Shown here piece by piece: positions 21,927 to 33,810 of a stretch of 53,521 nt of DNA. Location of the stretch: contig JBOZIK010000001.1 of NCBI GenBank assembly GCA_051453625.1, forward strand, positions 200,652,654 through 200,706,174, in the 5' to 3' direction. This stretch comes from Welwitschia mirabilis (lineage: Eukaryota; Gnetophyta; Gnetopsida; Welwitschiales). Under the pieces are notes generated by a model. The model searched no databases, had not been told where the DNA came from, and saw only the letters and a program-made list of their open reading frames with translations. Each line of letters opens with the position of its first letter. The first letter of the stretch is position 1. Both the position numbers and the translations under genes were made by a program.

Positions 21927-22859
21927 NNNNNNNNNNNNNNNNNNNNNNNNNNNNNNNNNNNNNNNNNNNNNNNNNNNNNNNNNNNNNNNNNNNNNNNNNN
22001 NNNNNNNNNNNNNNNNNNNNNNNNNNNNNNNNNNNNNNNNNNNNNNNNNNNNNNNNNNNNNNNNNNNNNNNNNNNNNNNNNNNNNNNNNNNNNNNNNNNN
22101 NNNNNNNNNNNNNNNNNNNNNNNNNNNNNNNNNNNNNNNNNNNNNNNNNNNNNNNNNNNNNNNNNNNNNNNNNNNNNNNNNNNNNNNNNNNNNNNNNNNN
22201 NNNNNNNNNNNNNNNNNNNNNNNNNNNNNNNNNNNNNNNNNNNNNNNNNNNNNNNNNNNNNNNNNNNNNNNNNNNNNNNNNNNNNNNNNNNNNNNNNNNN
22301 NNNNNNNNNNNNNNNNNNNNNNNNNNNNNNNNNNNNNNNNNNNNNNNNNNNNNNNNNNNNNNNNNNNNNNNNNNNNNNNNNNNNNNNNNNNNNNNNNNNN
22401 NNNNNNNNNNNNNNNNNNNNNNNNNNNNNNNNNNNNNNNNNNNNNNNNNNNNNNNNNNNNNNNNNNNNNNNNNNNNNNNNNNNNNNNNNNNNNNNNNNNN
22501 NNNNNNNNNNNNNNNNNNNNNNNNNNNNNNNNNNNNNNNNNNNNNNNNNNNNNNNNNNNNNNNNNNNNNNNNNNNNNNNNNNNNNNNNNNNNNNNNNNNN
22601 NNNNNNNNNNNNNNNNNNNNNNNNNNNNNNNNNNNNNNNNNNNNNNNNNNNNNNNNNNNNNNNNNNNNNNNNNNNNNNNNNNNNNNNNNNNNNNNNNNNN
22701 NNNNNNNNNNNNNNNNNNNNNNNNNNNNNNNNNNNNNNNNNNNNNNNNNNNNNNNNNNNNNNNNNNNNNNNNNNNNNNNNNNNNNNNNNNNNNNNNNNNN
22801 NNNNNNNNNNNNNNNNNNNNNNNNNNNNNNNNNNNNNNNNNNNNNNNNNNNNNNNNNNN

Positions 22860-23110
22860 AAGGAACGAGAGCAAGAATACTGTGGCTGCGGTGGAGTCTA
22901 GTCATTCTAAAATCTATAATCACCAAATCCACTGGGTATCCATCAGCAAATAAGAAATCGCTTCCTACACTTCTTCTAAATCAGATCAAACTGGCTGAGG
23001 CCATCTCCGAAACGGTACAAACCTCACCACAAAGCCTCGGCAGCAGCGATCGAATCTCAGAGGGCACAAACAAACTGCCTTAACCGCTCTGCTCTGCGTG
23101 CTCGTGACAT
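22860..23110. other. CpG-containing segment after the gap
   Basis: This segment has several CpGs ('CAGCAGCGATCGAATC', 'GCTCTGCGTGCTCGTGAC'), unlike the adjacent retroelement DNA. The plus frame has about 70 open codons after the gap, ending at TAA (23083), but no motif. The minus strand also has a short frame. It is either element C's leader or captured host DNA; I cannot decide. Confidence 0.4.
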
Positions 23111-23323
23111 TCTGCTCGGCTATGTTATAGCTTAAAAATTAGCTAACGCTTCATAAAGATTCACAGCAAATGGCTTGATAGATGTTCTTCTCAAATCGCA
23201 GGCCGCCTTCAATTGCCGATGTGTACCAATCGATTTGAAAGACAAAGTGAAAATCTTTTAAGTTTAGATTACCTTCGGAGCAGAAGAGGCTACTATTAAG
23301 TAAGACACTTTTCACCTGAATGT

Positions 23324-23335
23324 GCTCTGATACCA
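23324..23335 (-). other. Primer-binding site of element C
   Basis: On the minus strand this reads TGGTATCAGAGC, a perfect 12-base match to the copia tRNA-iMet primer site, two bases from the LTR. It shows that element C is oriented on the minus strand. Confidence 0.93.
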
Positions 23336-23337
23336 AT

Positions 23338-23625
23338 TGAAGGGTTTCAGGAAACCCTCGAGCCATAAGGAAGACATCAATGGAGTAAAGATCAATCAAA
23401 AAATTTTACACACCTTTTTATTAAGATATTAATGGAGTAAAGATCAATCAATAAATTCTACTCACCTTTTTATTAGAACGAAAGGATTTAAATACCCTCA
23501 AAATATAATAAAAATAAATAGGATAGGATAGTGGAAGAGGGAAATCAGGAGGTGGTTTTAACCACCACTTAATTATGGGAATGAGGAAGTTGTAGGATAG
23601 AGGCTGACTAGAAAAATATCTAACA
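23338..23625 (-). mobile_element. 5' LTR of gag-only copia element C
   Basis: This is the partner of 15586-15821, with the same TG...CA ends and the target duplication TAAAC on its outer side (23626-23630). It is 52 bases longer because of an internal tandem duplication (23379-23430 and 23431-23482, AATGGAGTAAAGATCAATCA...). The host sequence of element A resumes directly after the target duplication. Confidence 0.92.
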
Positions 23626-23630
23626 TAAAC

Positions 23631-25190
23631 AAGAAGTCATATTGAGGCATTTTGTAGATTTGCAGCTTACATTTCTTCAGTGGAACCCAAAAACTTTAGT
23701 GAAGTGGAAAGTGCTAAACATTGGATGCTCACAATGCAAAAAGAGCTAAATCAACTTGGAAGATGTGAAGTCTGAAAACACATTCCAAGGCCATCAAACA
23801 GACTAGTAATAGGCAACAAATACTTTTTGAGGATCAAAACAGATGAAGATGGTAATGTAATTATAAACAAAGCAAGATTAGTAGCAAAAGGATACAACCA
23901 GTAAGAAGGAATCGACTTTGAAGAAACCTATGCACTTGTAGCATGCATGGAATCCATTAGGATGCTTTTAGCCTTTGCATGTGTCAAAGAATTCAAGCTT
24001 TACTAAATGGATGTAAAGAGTGCAATTTTTTAATAGAGTTCTACAAGAAGAGGTATATGTTAAACAACCTGAGGTTAATCTAATTCACATAAGTTAGATT
24101 ATGTTTACATATTGAAAAAGGCTCTATATGGACTTAAGTGAGCTCTTAGAGCTTGGCATCAGAGATTTTTAGGACGCTTAATAGAAAATGGATTCAAAAG
24201 TGGTACATTTGATGTTACTTTATTTATCGAAATAGATGGTAATAACTACTATTATGCACATAAATGTTGATGATATTATTTTTGGTGCTACTAATAAGTT
24301 ATTATGTAAGAAGTTTGTAAAGATTATGTAGGATGAATGAGTCTTATGGGAGAAATGAACAACTTCTTAGGCTTACAAGTTTTGCAACACAAAGAAGGTA
24401 CATTTGTTTCACAAACTAAATATATCAAAAATCTATTAATGAAATATGGTTTACAAGATTGCAATGTGAAAGACACTCTAATGAATCAAAGCGCAAAATC
24501 ATACAAGGACGAATGTGGTAAGAAGACTAAGCAAATGTTATGCAGAGGTATGATTAGTAGCTTACTTTATCTTACACCTCGTAAAGCATATATTATATTA
24601 AGAATAGAGATTTGTGCATGTTATCAGAGTGATCTTAGAGAATCACATCTTGCTACCATTAAAAGAATATTCCATTATCTAAAAGGTACTACTACTTGGG
24701 CCCTTTGGTACTCAAAGGACTAATGCATTGTTCTAGTTGAGTATTGTGATATAGACTAGGTAGGTTGTAAGGATGAAAAGAAAACCACTAGTGGAGGTTT
24801 CCTCTTATTGAAACAATTCCTAGTATCATGAATTAGTAAGAAGTAAAACTCAACCATCCTTTTAAGTATTGAAGCTGAGTACATTACTACTAGAAGCTGT
24901 TATGCTCAAGTTCTCTAGTGAAGTAAACATTGAAAGATTTTAGACTTAAAATGGAGAACATTCCAAACTACTCTGACAATAAGAGTGCTATCAACATATT
25001 CAATAATCCAATTTACCATTCTAGGATGAAGCACATTGACATCAGACATCACTTCCTTAGAAAGCATGCGCAGAATAAAGACCTCTCTTTGGAATATGTC
25101 AAAATGAATGACCAACTCATAGATGTATTCACAAAACCATTAAGTGGAGAAGGGTTTATCACACTCTGTTAGAACTTGAGGATTGAGCCT
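23631..25190 (+). pseudogene. Copia RT-RNase H relic (element A)
   Basis: Reverse transcriptase copies the element RNA into DNA. The trail includes 'HIPRPSNRLVIGNKYFL', 'DEDGNVIINKARLVAKGYNQ', 'EGIDFEETYALVA' and 'RMLLAFACVKEFKLY', with the first catalytic Asp kept (MDVKSA, 24007-24024). The YVDD box is NVDD (24263-24274). Then come 'MNNFLGLQVLQHKEG', 'KRIFHYLKGTTTWALWY', the RNase H blocks 'EYCDID' and 'SIEAEYITTRSCYAQ', and the terminal 'DQLIDVFTKPLSGEGF'. Most stops replace Trp or Gln codons, as expected from C-to-T decay. Confidence 0.88.
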
Positions 25191-25384
25191 TACCTAACTA
25201 GGTAAGTTTACAAGAAACCTCTCCTAAACCTCAACTCAGCATCTTACTTATGATTCTTTTGTGAGTTGAGATATTATATGTAGATATTTGAAGTTCTATC
25301 AGGTGATTAGCATTAGCAGCTTTTTTTTGCCATGTTACTTTTACGTAATATATCTAACAATGATGTTAGTAATTAAAAATATAG

Positions 25385-25580
25385 TAGTTTTAGAACTATA
25401 GGATAGACATCTTTGAAGCTCTAAACATCTGAGTAAAAGAAATCTTTAATGTTGTAATGTCTACTAGAAAGACATCTCTAATGGTATAGACATCTTTAAC
25501 TATCAATTAACAGCAAAGCAGAATAAACATCTTTCAGAAGGTAGACATCTCATATTTTTAAAATAGATGTCGTTAAGATC
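25385..25580 (+). repeat. Second array of AGACATCT-type motifs (element A)
   Basis: Between RNase H and the third ORF, AGACATCT and close variants recur (for example near 25406, 25472, 25488 and 25541, with AGATGTC near 25565). They match the decayed palindrome of the LTR array. Sireviruses are known to carry repeated palindromes and extra polypurine tracts in this part of the element. Confidence 0.6.
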
Positions 25581-25779
25581 GTAGATATATTTTCTACCTC
25601 TGGGTATCCCTCTCAAAATGCATAGGAACCCTCTCTCTCCTAGCTTTCGTTGGATAGATGTTTTTGATTTGAAAGAAGTCTTCACAGTGAATAAACACAG
25701 GCGAATTTTGTTATAGGTACATATTTTTTTCATTTCTATTAGAACTACTTCCAAGTTGTAGTTTCTAACTTTTATATTT

Positions 25780-27560
25780 CATAAATATGATGAGAAGAAA
25801 GCCCACCAAAATTCAAAGGCAAAGGAATCTACTCATGAGATATAAATACCTCAGTATGAACCTCAATTTTATCACAAATTAGCTAAGAAAAGGCTCAAGT
25901 CTTGGCTTAGAAGTTCCATCATTGTAGAGAGAACTCTCAGCTTTTAGAAGCATAAAAAGGATCAGATATTAGCATACTTCACTTATTTTGATTTGGACAT
26001 GATCAGTTAGCTTGAAAAAAGTGTCTCAGATCCTATTGTGAGAGAGTTCTATGCTAATATTCATGAGATCGATGAATTTGTACTTTTCAAACATAAGTAA
26101 GAGGTACCTCTATCTTTATGACTTCTAGTTTTGTTAATAGTCTACTTGGTATTGATGATTCAGATATTCCTCAATTATACATGAACTATTTCTAATATAT
26201 CTTTATGTGTCGATTAAAGTTTCATGATGTAGTTTGAGTAATGTTATGTTTGGAAATGCAAAAATGGCATTTTATGAGAATGATGAACCAAAGGACATGG
26301 TGACAGATGCCTCTATGTTAAGCCTAATACCATTTTATAACATTCTAGCATGAGGAGGTAGTTACACTTATTGTAGTCCCACGTAGGCATTTATAGCGCA
26401 TTGTTTACTTCCAGGGGCCAGAATTGGTCTTTGTTTTGTACTAGGCATGGATATTACTACTTTGTTTCACAATAGCCAAACTTTGGGCCTTCTGTATTTA
26501 ATCAATTTCATTATTAGTAGTGACAACATCACAATGCCTCAAGTCAATCTCATCTGGTCAAAGAAGCCGCTTTCAGAGTTTAATAAAAAGTGGCACGTAT
26601 CAGTTTAGGTAGGGAAAGGTATGAGCAAAAGGCCTCCCAAAACACAATTTCAAAGATTCAAATGTACAGGTTTACACAATTCATCATTAATAAAGAAGGG
26701 TCTCTATGTAATGGCTAAGAGGGTTAGAAAGATTGATAGAAACTTATTGAAGCTAAAGAAGCACAGGTTCATAGCTAGTAATGGGGGGAAGCATTCACTA
26801 GTAACTGAGAACCTATGAAAACTTCTACATGATCAAGTTCAAAGGAGGAGCCAGAATCAAAGAAGACTCTAGCACTTTGTGCCATAAGCTATCATTTTAC
26901 TAGAGTAGAGAACCCAAGAAAATTAGTTGCTTGAAATATAAAGGAGAAGGAGACACACAGTTAGGGGGAGCACCAGCCTTCATTACATATTTAGGAAAAG
27001 TACCATCCTCCACCATAGGTTCAAGGAGAGCATCAAGTGGATTTAGATGATTCAGACAATGAGCTTCTCATCTTTGGTAGGCCTCATCATAAGCTTTCCA
27101 TTAACCATCCTACACAACCACATTCATTACCTCATATACCATAATGACCCTGCATACCTTCATCACCTCACCTACCTTCACCACCATCACCACCACTATT
27201 ACTTTTCATTCATGCATTACTACTTAATACAACTTCACCATCTATACCTTATTTCACTAAGATTACCCTAGCAAGTTTTTTTGGCACTTCCATCACCCCT
27301 TAGACATATGTTCATATGAGGAGACAGGCCTTTCAAGGACATGGTGAGACATTGCAGCAGTAGTTACAAAATTGGCATACACCTTTACTTACGTTGTACT
27401 CATCGTATATCATCTAGACTTCCACTACCTAGGGTAATAATGTTGATAGAAATAACACTAGGAATGGAGCTCATTACACTAGCGACTCTACTCTTAGTGA
27501 TTATATCTTTTTGTGTTATCCAAAAAGGGAGAGAAGATGGCAAATCATATTGGACACCCT
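25780..27560 (+). pseudogene. Third ORF (env-position) of element A
   Basis: A long, frameshifted coding trail follows RT-RNase H. The N-terminal half contains 'HKLAKKRLKSWLRSS', 'IVERTLSF' and the motif DPIVREFYANIHE (about 26032-26067), which resembles the (V)REFYAN block of a domain found in plant retrotransposon-linked proteins. The middle is basic. The C-terminal half has an acidic DLDDSDNELL and a Pro/His-rich stretch (about 27130-27290). It occupies the place of the envelope-like ORF of Sireviruses; I see no signal peptide or membrane segment, so an envelope role is not supported. A degenerate copy is at 36750-37660. Confidence 0.65.
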
Positions 27561-27868
27561 GTGTGAGTTAGGAGAACATGGTTTTGAGATGATTTGTTGG
27601 AATTTCTTGTAACTATCATCATTGTTGATGCTCATTCATGAGCTTTGGCATATATAGTTGATGTTTTTATTTTCTATTAATTCTTTTTTCCTTTTTGTAC
27701 TTTCACTTTTTATATGGGTGTATTTGTGATAGATTTTCTTATGTGTACAATGATCTAGTATTAGCACAGACATTGATTTTACTATGTTGTGTGATTATCA
27801 AATGTGTTTTCCATGTTACTTCTTATTGCAATTTTTAATACACTTATGCAATGATTAAACATGATTAC
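27521..27868 (+). other. Polypurine-like tract and 3' region of element A
   Basis: AAAAAGGGAGAGAAGATGG (27521-27539) is a polypurine tract next to the end of the third ORF. The AT-rich region after it aligns with 37660-37970 and is cut by a 100-N gap at 27869. Confidence 0.55.
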
Positions 27869-28339
27869 NNNNNNNNNNNNNNNNNNNNNNNNNNNNNNNN
27901 NNNNNNNNNNNNNNNNNNNNNNNNNNNNNNNNNNNNNNNNNNNNNNNNNNNNNNNNNNNNNNNNNNNNATAAATATGGAAGTTTAAAACTTAAAAAAATT
28001 TGGTTATACCCCTTAACTTAAAATAAAAATGAGATTTTTTGAATGAAAAATACATAGCTTGATCATAATTTATTAAGATATAAAAGGAGGGGAAAAACTC
28101 CAAAAAAAGCTAAAAATATTTGTGGGTTGATACTTTTTGGAAAACAATATAAACGTAAGTCCTCCCTAAAGCTTGTAGTCCTTCTGAATGGGACTAGATG
28201 AGCCCCATAGCTCTTATTTCATCATCTAAAAATATCAAAACTTTTAAATGTTTTTTAAGGAAAATAAAAAACCAAATAAAATATATTCTTTCATCATTTG
28301 GTTTTTTTATATTTTATCACATTTACAGACAAAAAATAA

Positions 28340-29110
28340 ATCAAAATAGATTTTAATAATTAAATAACTTGAGATTAGATCCATTTACTTATTAAACATG
28401 ATCAGTTCTAGGATCTTAAATGTTAATAGTCTCAAAAGAAAAAACATAAATAACAACAAAGGAATTTTTCCTTTTAGATTTTAAATTTCCAAGAAATAAA
28501 TAGAAATGAGAATTAAAAAAAAAAAAACTTTATCACCTACATGAAATGTTTTCCTTAGAATTATCTAATCATGATAATACTTCATTTGTTTTTTTGTAAG
28601 AACTTGATTATTATAAGAACTTAATCTTATTTCATCTAATTCATTCAATTAATCTAATCTACGTTTAACACATTTTAAAAAATCAAGATTAATTTTACAA
28701 ATATCATCAAAAGATTAAGGTTCCATCCTAGCAAGAAGAAAACATTATTTACCAAAAACAAGTTTGAAAGGAGTCATGTTACTAGAAGTTTTAAAAGCTG
28801 TGACCAATCTTTTCCATTAGCACTAATTATTTTTCAAAGTATTCTAAAAAGATCATGATTAGTTATTTCAGCTTGGCCATTGGTTTGAGGATGATATGCA
28901 ATAGCTACTTTATGGTTAATACCACATTTAAACATAATGTTTCTAAATACTTTGTTGTAAAAATGGATTTCTTGATCACTAATGATTACTTTATGATTAT
29001 TAAAACATGAAATAACATAATATTTCAAAAATATAACAATAGTTTTAGAATAATAATTTTTATAAGTTGTGGCTTCTACTCATTTAAAGCATAATCTACA
29101 CAAATAAGAA
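28340..29110 (-). pseudogene. Ty3/gypsy integrase relic (element E)
   Basis: The core reads HKVIISDQEIHFYNKVF and 'YHPQTNGQAEI', holding the second Asp and the Glu (28867-28869) of the DD35E triad. The C-terminal part is clear: 'NMTPFKLVFGK', 'LNELDEIRLSSYNN', 'ILRKTFHVGDKVFFFNSHF' and 'FLGNLKSKRK'. These blocks are typical of the Athila/Tat-like plant gypsy group rather than of chromoviruses; no chromodomain is visible. Several stops and shifts make it dead. Confidence 0.85.
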
Positions 29111-29690
29111 TATAAACATTACTAAAGGAGGGGGGAAATGGTCTAATAAAATGAGTAGTCCAAACATCAAAAGGTCCACAAAAAATGATAGGTTCAAGAG
29201 GTATTTCACTTCTCATACTAATGATACCCATTATTTAGTATATATTACATGATTTACAAAATTTATTAGCATATTTAAAAAGAGTGGGCTAGAATAAACT
29301 AGCATTTAAGACTTTGGATGTAGTTTTCTTTCCACTAAAATGACCACCACAAATACCATTATGACAAAATTTATAGTGTATTATTCATTTTATTCTCAGG
29401 TACACAACTTCAAAAGACTTAATCAGCATAATATTTAAATAAAATAGGTGATTCCCAAAGAAATTTATGTTATTAAAATAGAATTTTCTTTTAGTCATTA
29501 TAATACATATTACTAGGAAGTTTACTACAAGATTTTAAATTTGCAATATTAGCATACTAAGGCAAAATATTCACTGCAAATAAATTTTAATTAGGAAAAT
29601 TTTCATTAATTTCAAATGAATTATTAGGTATGAAAAGCTAAGATAAATGATTGGCAACTAGGTTTTCCTTTCTATATCTATTCTTAATTA
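29111..29690 (-). pseudogene. RNase H-integrase linker of element E
   Basis: AT-rich decayed coding sequence lies between the RNase H and integrase cores of the same minus-strand pol. I could pick out only scattered residues and no clear HHCC finger. Confidence 0.5.
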
Positions 29691-31000
29691 TAATATCAAA
29701 TTCTTGCATAAGCAAAGTCCAACGCATAAGATAAGGTTTATTTAGGAGCTTAGTTAGAATGTATTTTAAAGTGGAATGATTAATAAAGATAATGATGCAT
29801 GATCAGTAAAGATAATGGTAGAATAATCAATAAGATAGTGGCTAAATTTTTCAAGAGTAAAAATTAAAACTAACATTTCCTTTTTATTAGTAGAATGATA
29901 AAGTTAAGCATCATGCAAGATCTTACTATCATAAAGACTTACAAAGGGTTTATGCTTAAGATTTTGATCTAAGACTGCATCTACTATAAAATAACTTGCA
30001 TCACTCATTGCTTTAAAAGGAAAATGTCAATTAGGAGAGTGAAGCACAGGTGAAGATGACGAAAGATCTTTAAGTTTTTAAAATGCAAGTTCATACTCAA
30101 GTGTATAAGAAAAAGATGTATCTTTCAAAAGTAATTTAGTCAAAGGTTTACTAAGAGAACTAAAATATGGAATAAAATAGCAATAGAAACAAATGTGCCC
30201 TAAGAAAGATCTTATATCTTTAATATAAGTAAAAGTAGAAAGAAAGAGAATGATATCAATCTTAGGGGGATCTACTTCTATTCCTTGTTTAGAAATAATA
30301 TGACTAAGAATAATGCTCCTAGTAACTATGAAATGACTTTTCTCCTAACTAAGCTTAAGATTATGATTAATACAATGATTTAAGATTTGCTTCAAGAAAC
30401 ACATTATTTGATCAAGAAAATCACCATAGAGAGAAAAATCATCCATAAATATTTCTAAAAATTTATCTATAAAGTGAGAAAAAAGACCATTCATACACCT
30501 TTAAAAAGTTGTAAGAGCATTACATAAACCAAAAGGCATGTTATGATAAGCAAAAGTTCTAAAGAAACGAGTAAAAGTAGTCTTTTTTAATCTTTTAAGT
30601 TATAGGAATTTGATTATAACCAGTATATCCATTTAGAAAACAATAATAATGATATTCAAAAACTTCATCAAGAATTGAATTAATAAAAGGAATAGAAAAA
30701 TGATATTTCTTAGTGAAATTATTAAGAGCATGAAAATCAATAAAAATTTTCCATTTACAATTCTTCTTTCAAATAACTTGTAAAGGATTCATCCATTCAC
30801 TATCTGCAATGGGGTAAATAATATTAGCTTCCTAAAGTTTAATGATTTCTTCTTTAACAATACCCCTAAGCTTTGAATTTATCCTACACTAAGGATGATG
30901 AACAAGTCTGATATCAGATTCTAAATAAATATGATGAGAAAAACAGAAGTATGAACATTAATCAAATCATTACAAGACAACGAAAAAGCTAAAGAATGTT
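29690..31000 (-). pseudogene. Ty3/gypsy RT-RNase H relic (element E)
   Basis: Blocks in order on the minus strand: 'SEWMNPLQVI', 'CKWKIFIDFHALNNF', 'HFSIPFINSILDEV', 'YYCFLNGYTGYNQIPIT' (the first catalytic Asp is now Asn), then the FMDDFS catalytic box, intact at 30438-30449. RNase H follows with 'IKDIRSFLGH', 'SKPLTKLLLKD', 'SDASYFIVDAVLDQN', 'KKEMLVLIFTLEKF' and 'TDHASL'. The order protease-RT-RNase H-integrase identifies Ty3/gypsy. Confidence 0.88.
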
Positions 31001-31379
31001 TAAGTGTTAACTCAGTAAGCTATTTTTCTTGAGAAGGGGTAAAATAAGCACTAATCACAAATGTTTTATATGAATTACTACCAATAAAGATATTGTTTAA
31101 ACAATTAGATAGAGGCTTTAATTCATTATTAATAATATTATTAGCTATAAAAGTATTATTTAAATAAACATTTATTTTTATTTCATTAAAAACAAAATTA
31201 ATTCTTCAAAATAAACACATTCAAGACAACTACCAATTTCATTTGAATCTAAATAAGATGTAAGAATAAATTCATATTTTACATTTAAACAAAGCATATT
31301 ATTCAAAATTAAAAATAAATCATCACTTACTTGTTTAATTTTAGGCACATGTAAATGTTTGTTTAATTAAATAGCCCTT

Positions 31380-31730
31380 TCCTTTCAATTAGATAATACG
31401 TTCAACGTAAATAAAGGATAATCAAAAATAATTTTTAATGCACCAGGTCTATAGTTAATTTTCACATCTATTATAGAAAGTTAAGGTCTACTAAGAATAA
31501 GAGGATAACTAGTTAAATCCCTAGGAACTTTAAGAATAATGAAGTAAATAGGACAAATTACTTTATCAATTTAGATTAAGATATATTTTAAAATTCTAGA
31601 GGGTTTAACCAAGAGTCCATTAGCCACAAAAGGAACTACATCAATGGGATTAACACAGTTAAATCCTAAGGCATGAAAACTAAGATTTGGCATAAGGTTA
31701 ATCTAGCTTCTAAATGTACTAAGGCTTTAT
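31380..31730 (-). pseudogene. Gypsy protease relic (element E)
   Basis: The frame contains INLMPNLSFHALGFN (the region just after the catalytic Asp, which is lost to a stop and shift), then 'VNPIDVVPFVANGLLVKP', 'RDLTSYPLILSRP' and 'DVKINYRPGALKIIF'. The last block corresponds to the stretch that resumes at 39511 in element F, so it also serves as the guide for that join. Confidence 0.75.
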
Positions 31731-32319
31731 CAATAATATGTTCATAAAAGTAATAGAAATAGTGGGAGATCCAAGTTCATCATATTTCACAAGAATTTTT
31801 GACTATGAAACACAACTAATAGATGTAGTAAGATTAGTTATTTCTCTAAAAGGTTGGATCTTTTTTTTATGAGTGCATAAGTGCTTAGAAACTTGGCATG
31901 AGAAGGAATTTGCTTAATTACCTCAAGAAGGAAAATATTAATGTTAACATGTTTAAATATTTTATGAATATCATCATATTTATGAGAACTTTTATTAATT
32001 AAAGATGATTAGAAAAAGAAACAGAATCTTCTAATTTTCTCTTTTGAAACTTTTTGCTAGAATTAGACTCTAGATTTTTAATTATTTTATCTAAACGTAC
32101 ATCTTCTTTAGCTTTAAAACTAAATTCTAAAATTACTTTCCCATTTCTTAATCTAATGGCATTTACATTAGTTCATTATTCCATCACATTGGTTGATTTT
32201 AAATTATGAGTAGATTTGAAAAGTAAGGGAGGATGATTCTCCTTTTTATTTTGTTGTCAAAACAAAAGGTAGTGTAGGATGATTCTCCTTTTTATTTTGT
32301 TATTGAAACATAAAATTAA

Positions 32320-33480
32320 TAGTTTATTGTATTTAACTCATTTGATTAACTAGTAACTTCATTATTTCTTCTAATTTACTTTCTTGCAAAGAAGGAAGAG
32401 GTAAAGATTTAGTTTGTCATTGAGATTAATTATTGTAAGGATAAAAGAAATTCTAATGAAAATTGTTTAAATGAGAGTTAGGATACCTATTGAATGATAT
32501 ATTAGGATACCTATTGAATGATATAGGAATATGATAATTTTTTTTAAAGGCATTGGCTTCACAAATATGATGATGATGTAAAACATTTTATGCTACTTTA
32601 AAAATTTTTTAAAAATTAGTGGATTATCCTCTTCTTGACAAAACTCATAAAAATATAGACTTGAAGAAGGTTAAGTTGGAATTTTCTTAAGTTTTTCTTA
32701 TTTTAATTTAAGATTTTCAAGTTGAGTGAGATCTTCCATTATTTCAGCTAGTTCATCATGAGATTTATACTTATGAAAAAGTTCCTTCAAGCTAAATTTA
32801 CTTCTAACATGGCCAGTATTAACATTTTTTCATCTTTGAGTAACTTCTACTAAATCTTCTATTCCATGCTTCATCAAGAGTGAAATTTAACAAATCTCTA
32901 ATAGTTGTTGTTTCTACTAATTTTTTAGTTTTTTTATTAATACCTTCTAGGAAAAATTGAACTAAACTCCAAACCTTAAAATAATGATTGGAATTTTAAA
33001 TAAGAATATCTAAAAAATACTCAAAAGTTTTAGAATAAGATTTAGTTAAATATTTCTTGAAACTACTAATAAGTTGTTTTTATTTAATTAATACAAGTAG
33101 TTGAAAGAATCTCTTAATAAAAGCTTCTTTAATTTTGCCAAGATTTGAAAGATCTTTATTATAATTAATCAATTGAAGTTAATGTCTAAGTATATCTTTT
33201 AAAATAATAGGAAGAATTGCTAATTTGGCTTCATTAGAAACGGCTTGAGGAATAATCTTACAAACTAAATTAAATTCTTCAAGAAACTCATAAGAATCAT
33301 CATGGTCTAAACCATAAAGTTGGGAAATCCTTAAGTTTTTAATACATATAAAAGCATCATGAGTAAAAGAAATAAAAGAACTAGTTTTATTACCTTCAAA
33401 AAGTTGACCAAGAGTAGTTAAGATTCAAAAGTATGAGCATTACTATCTTTGGTAGTCATTTAAGAAGAAAGAGTATTTCA
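32320..33480 (-). pseudogene. Gypsy gag relic (element E)
   Basis: The minus-strand trail includes 'EAFIKRFFQLLVL', 'YSKTFEYFLDILI', 'VWSLVQFFLEGINKKTKKL' and 'TIRDLLNFTLDEAW', which follow the plant gypsy gag pattern. An Asn/Pro-rich repeat follows (NISFNRYPN twice, near 32490-32520). No zinc knuckle is evident. The region is heavily decayed. Confidence 0.65.
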
Positions 33481-33810
33481 AGCTTGAGCAAAGGTATCAA
33501 ATTCAAGTGGAGATGAAATCAAATGTAAAGATGAATTATGAGGTAAATATGATTCATAACTATGCAAACTTTTACCATTATGAATTCAATTTCTATTCAT
33601 GAATGCATAGCATTAAAATAAATTAAAAGAGAAGCATAAAAAAGTAATAAGAATTATAACATGTGCACTTGTAAGACTTGATTTAGTAATGTAGTCCTTA
33701 TGAGCTCATGAAAACAATTATAATATCAAAAGCACCTAAAAACAATTAATTTCCATTAGTGTATTTAAATTCTCAAAGAAAAGTATAATATTTCACATAA
33801 TAATAACAAG

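Noticed and set aside
21908-23083. Long open frames over the 933-N gap on both strands
   Set aside because: The openness comes from the Ns. The flanking codons show no motif on either strand.
23151-23399. 82-codon minus-strand frame
   Set aside because: It runs across the LTR end and primer-binding site of element C, so it is not a gene.
27047-27271. His-rich 74-codon frame with metal-binding look
   Set aside because: It is a shifted reading of the Pro/His-rich tail of the third ORF. The in-frame reading matches the second copy at 37.2 kb.
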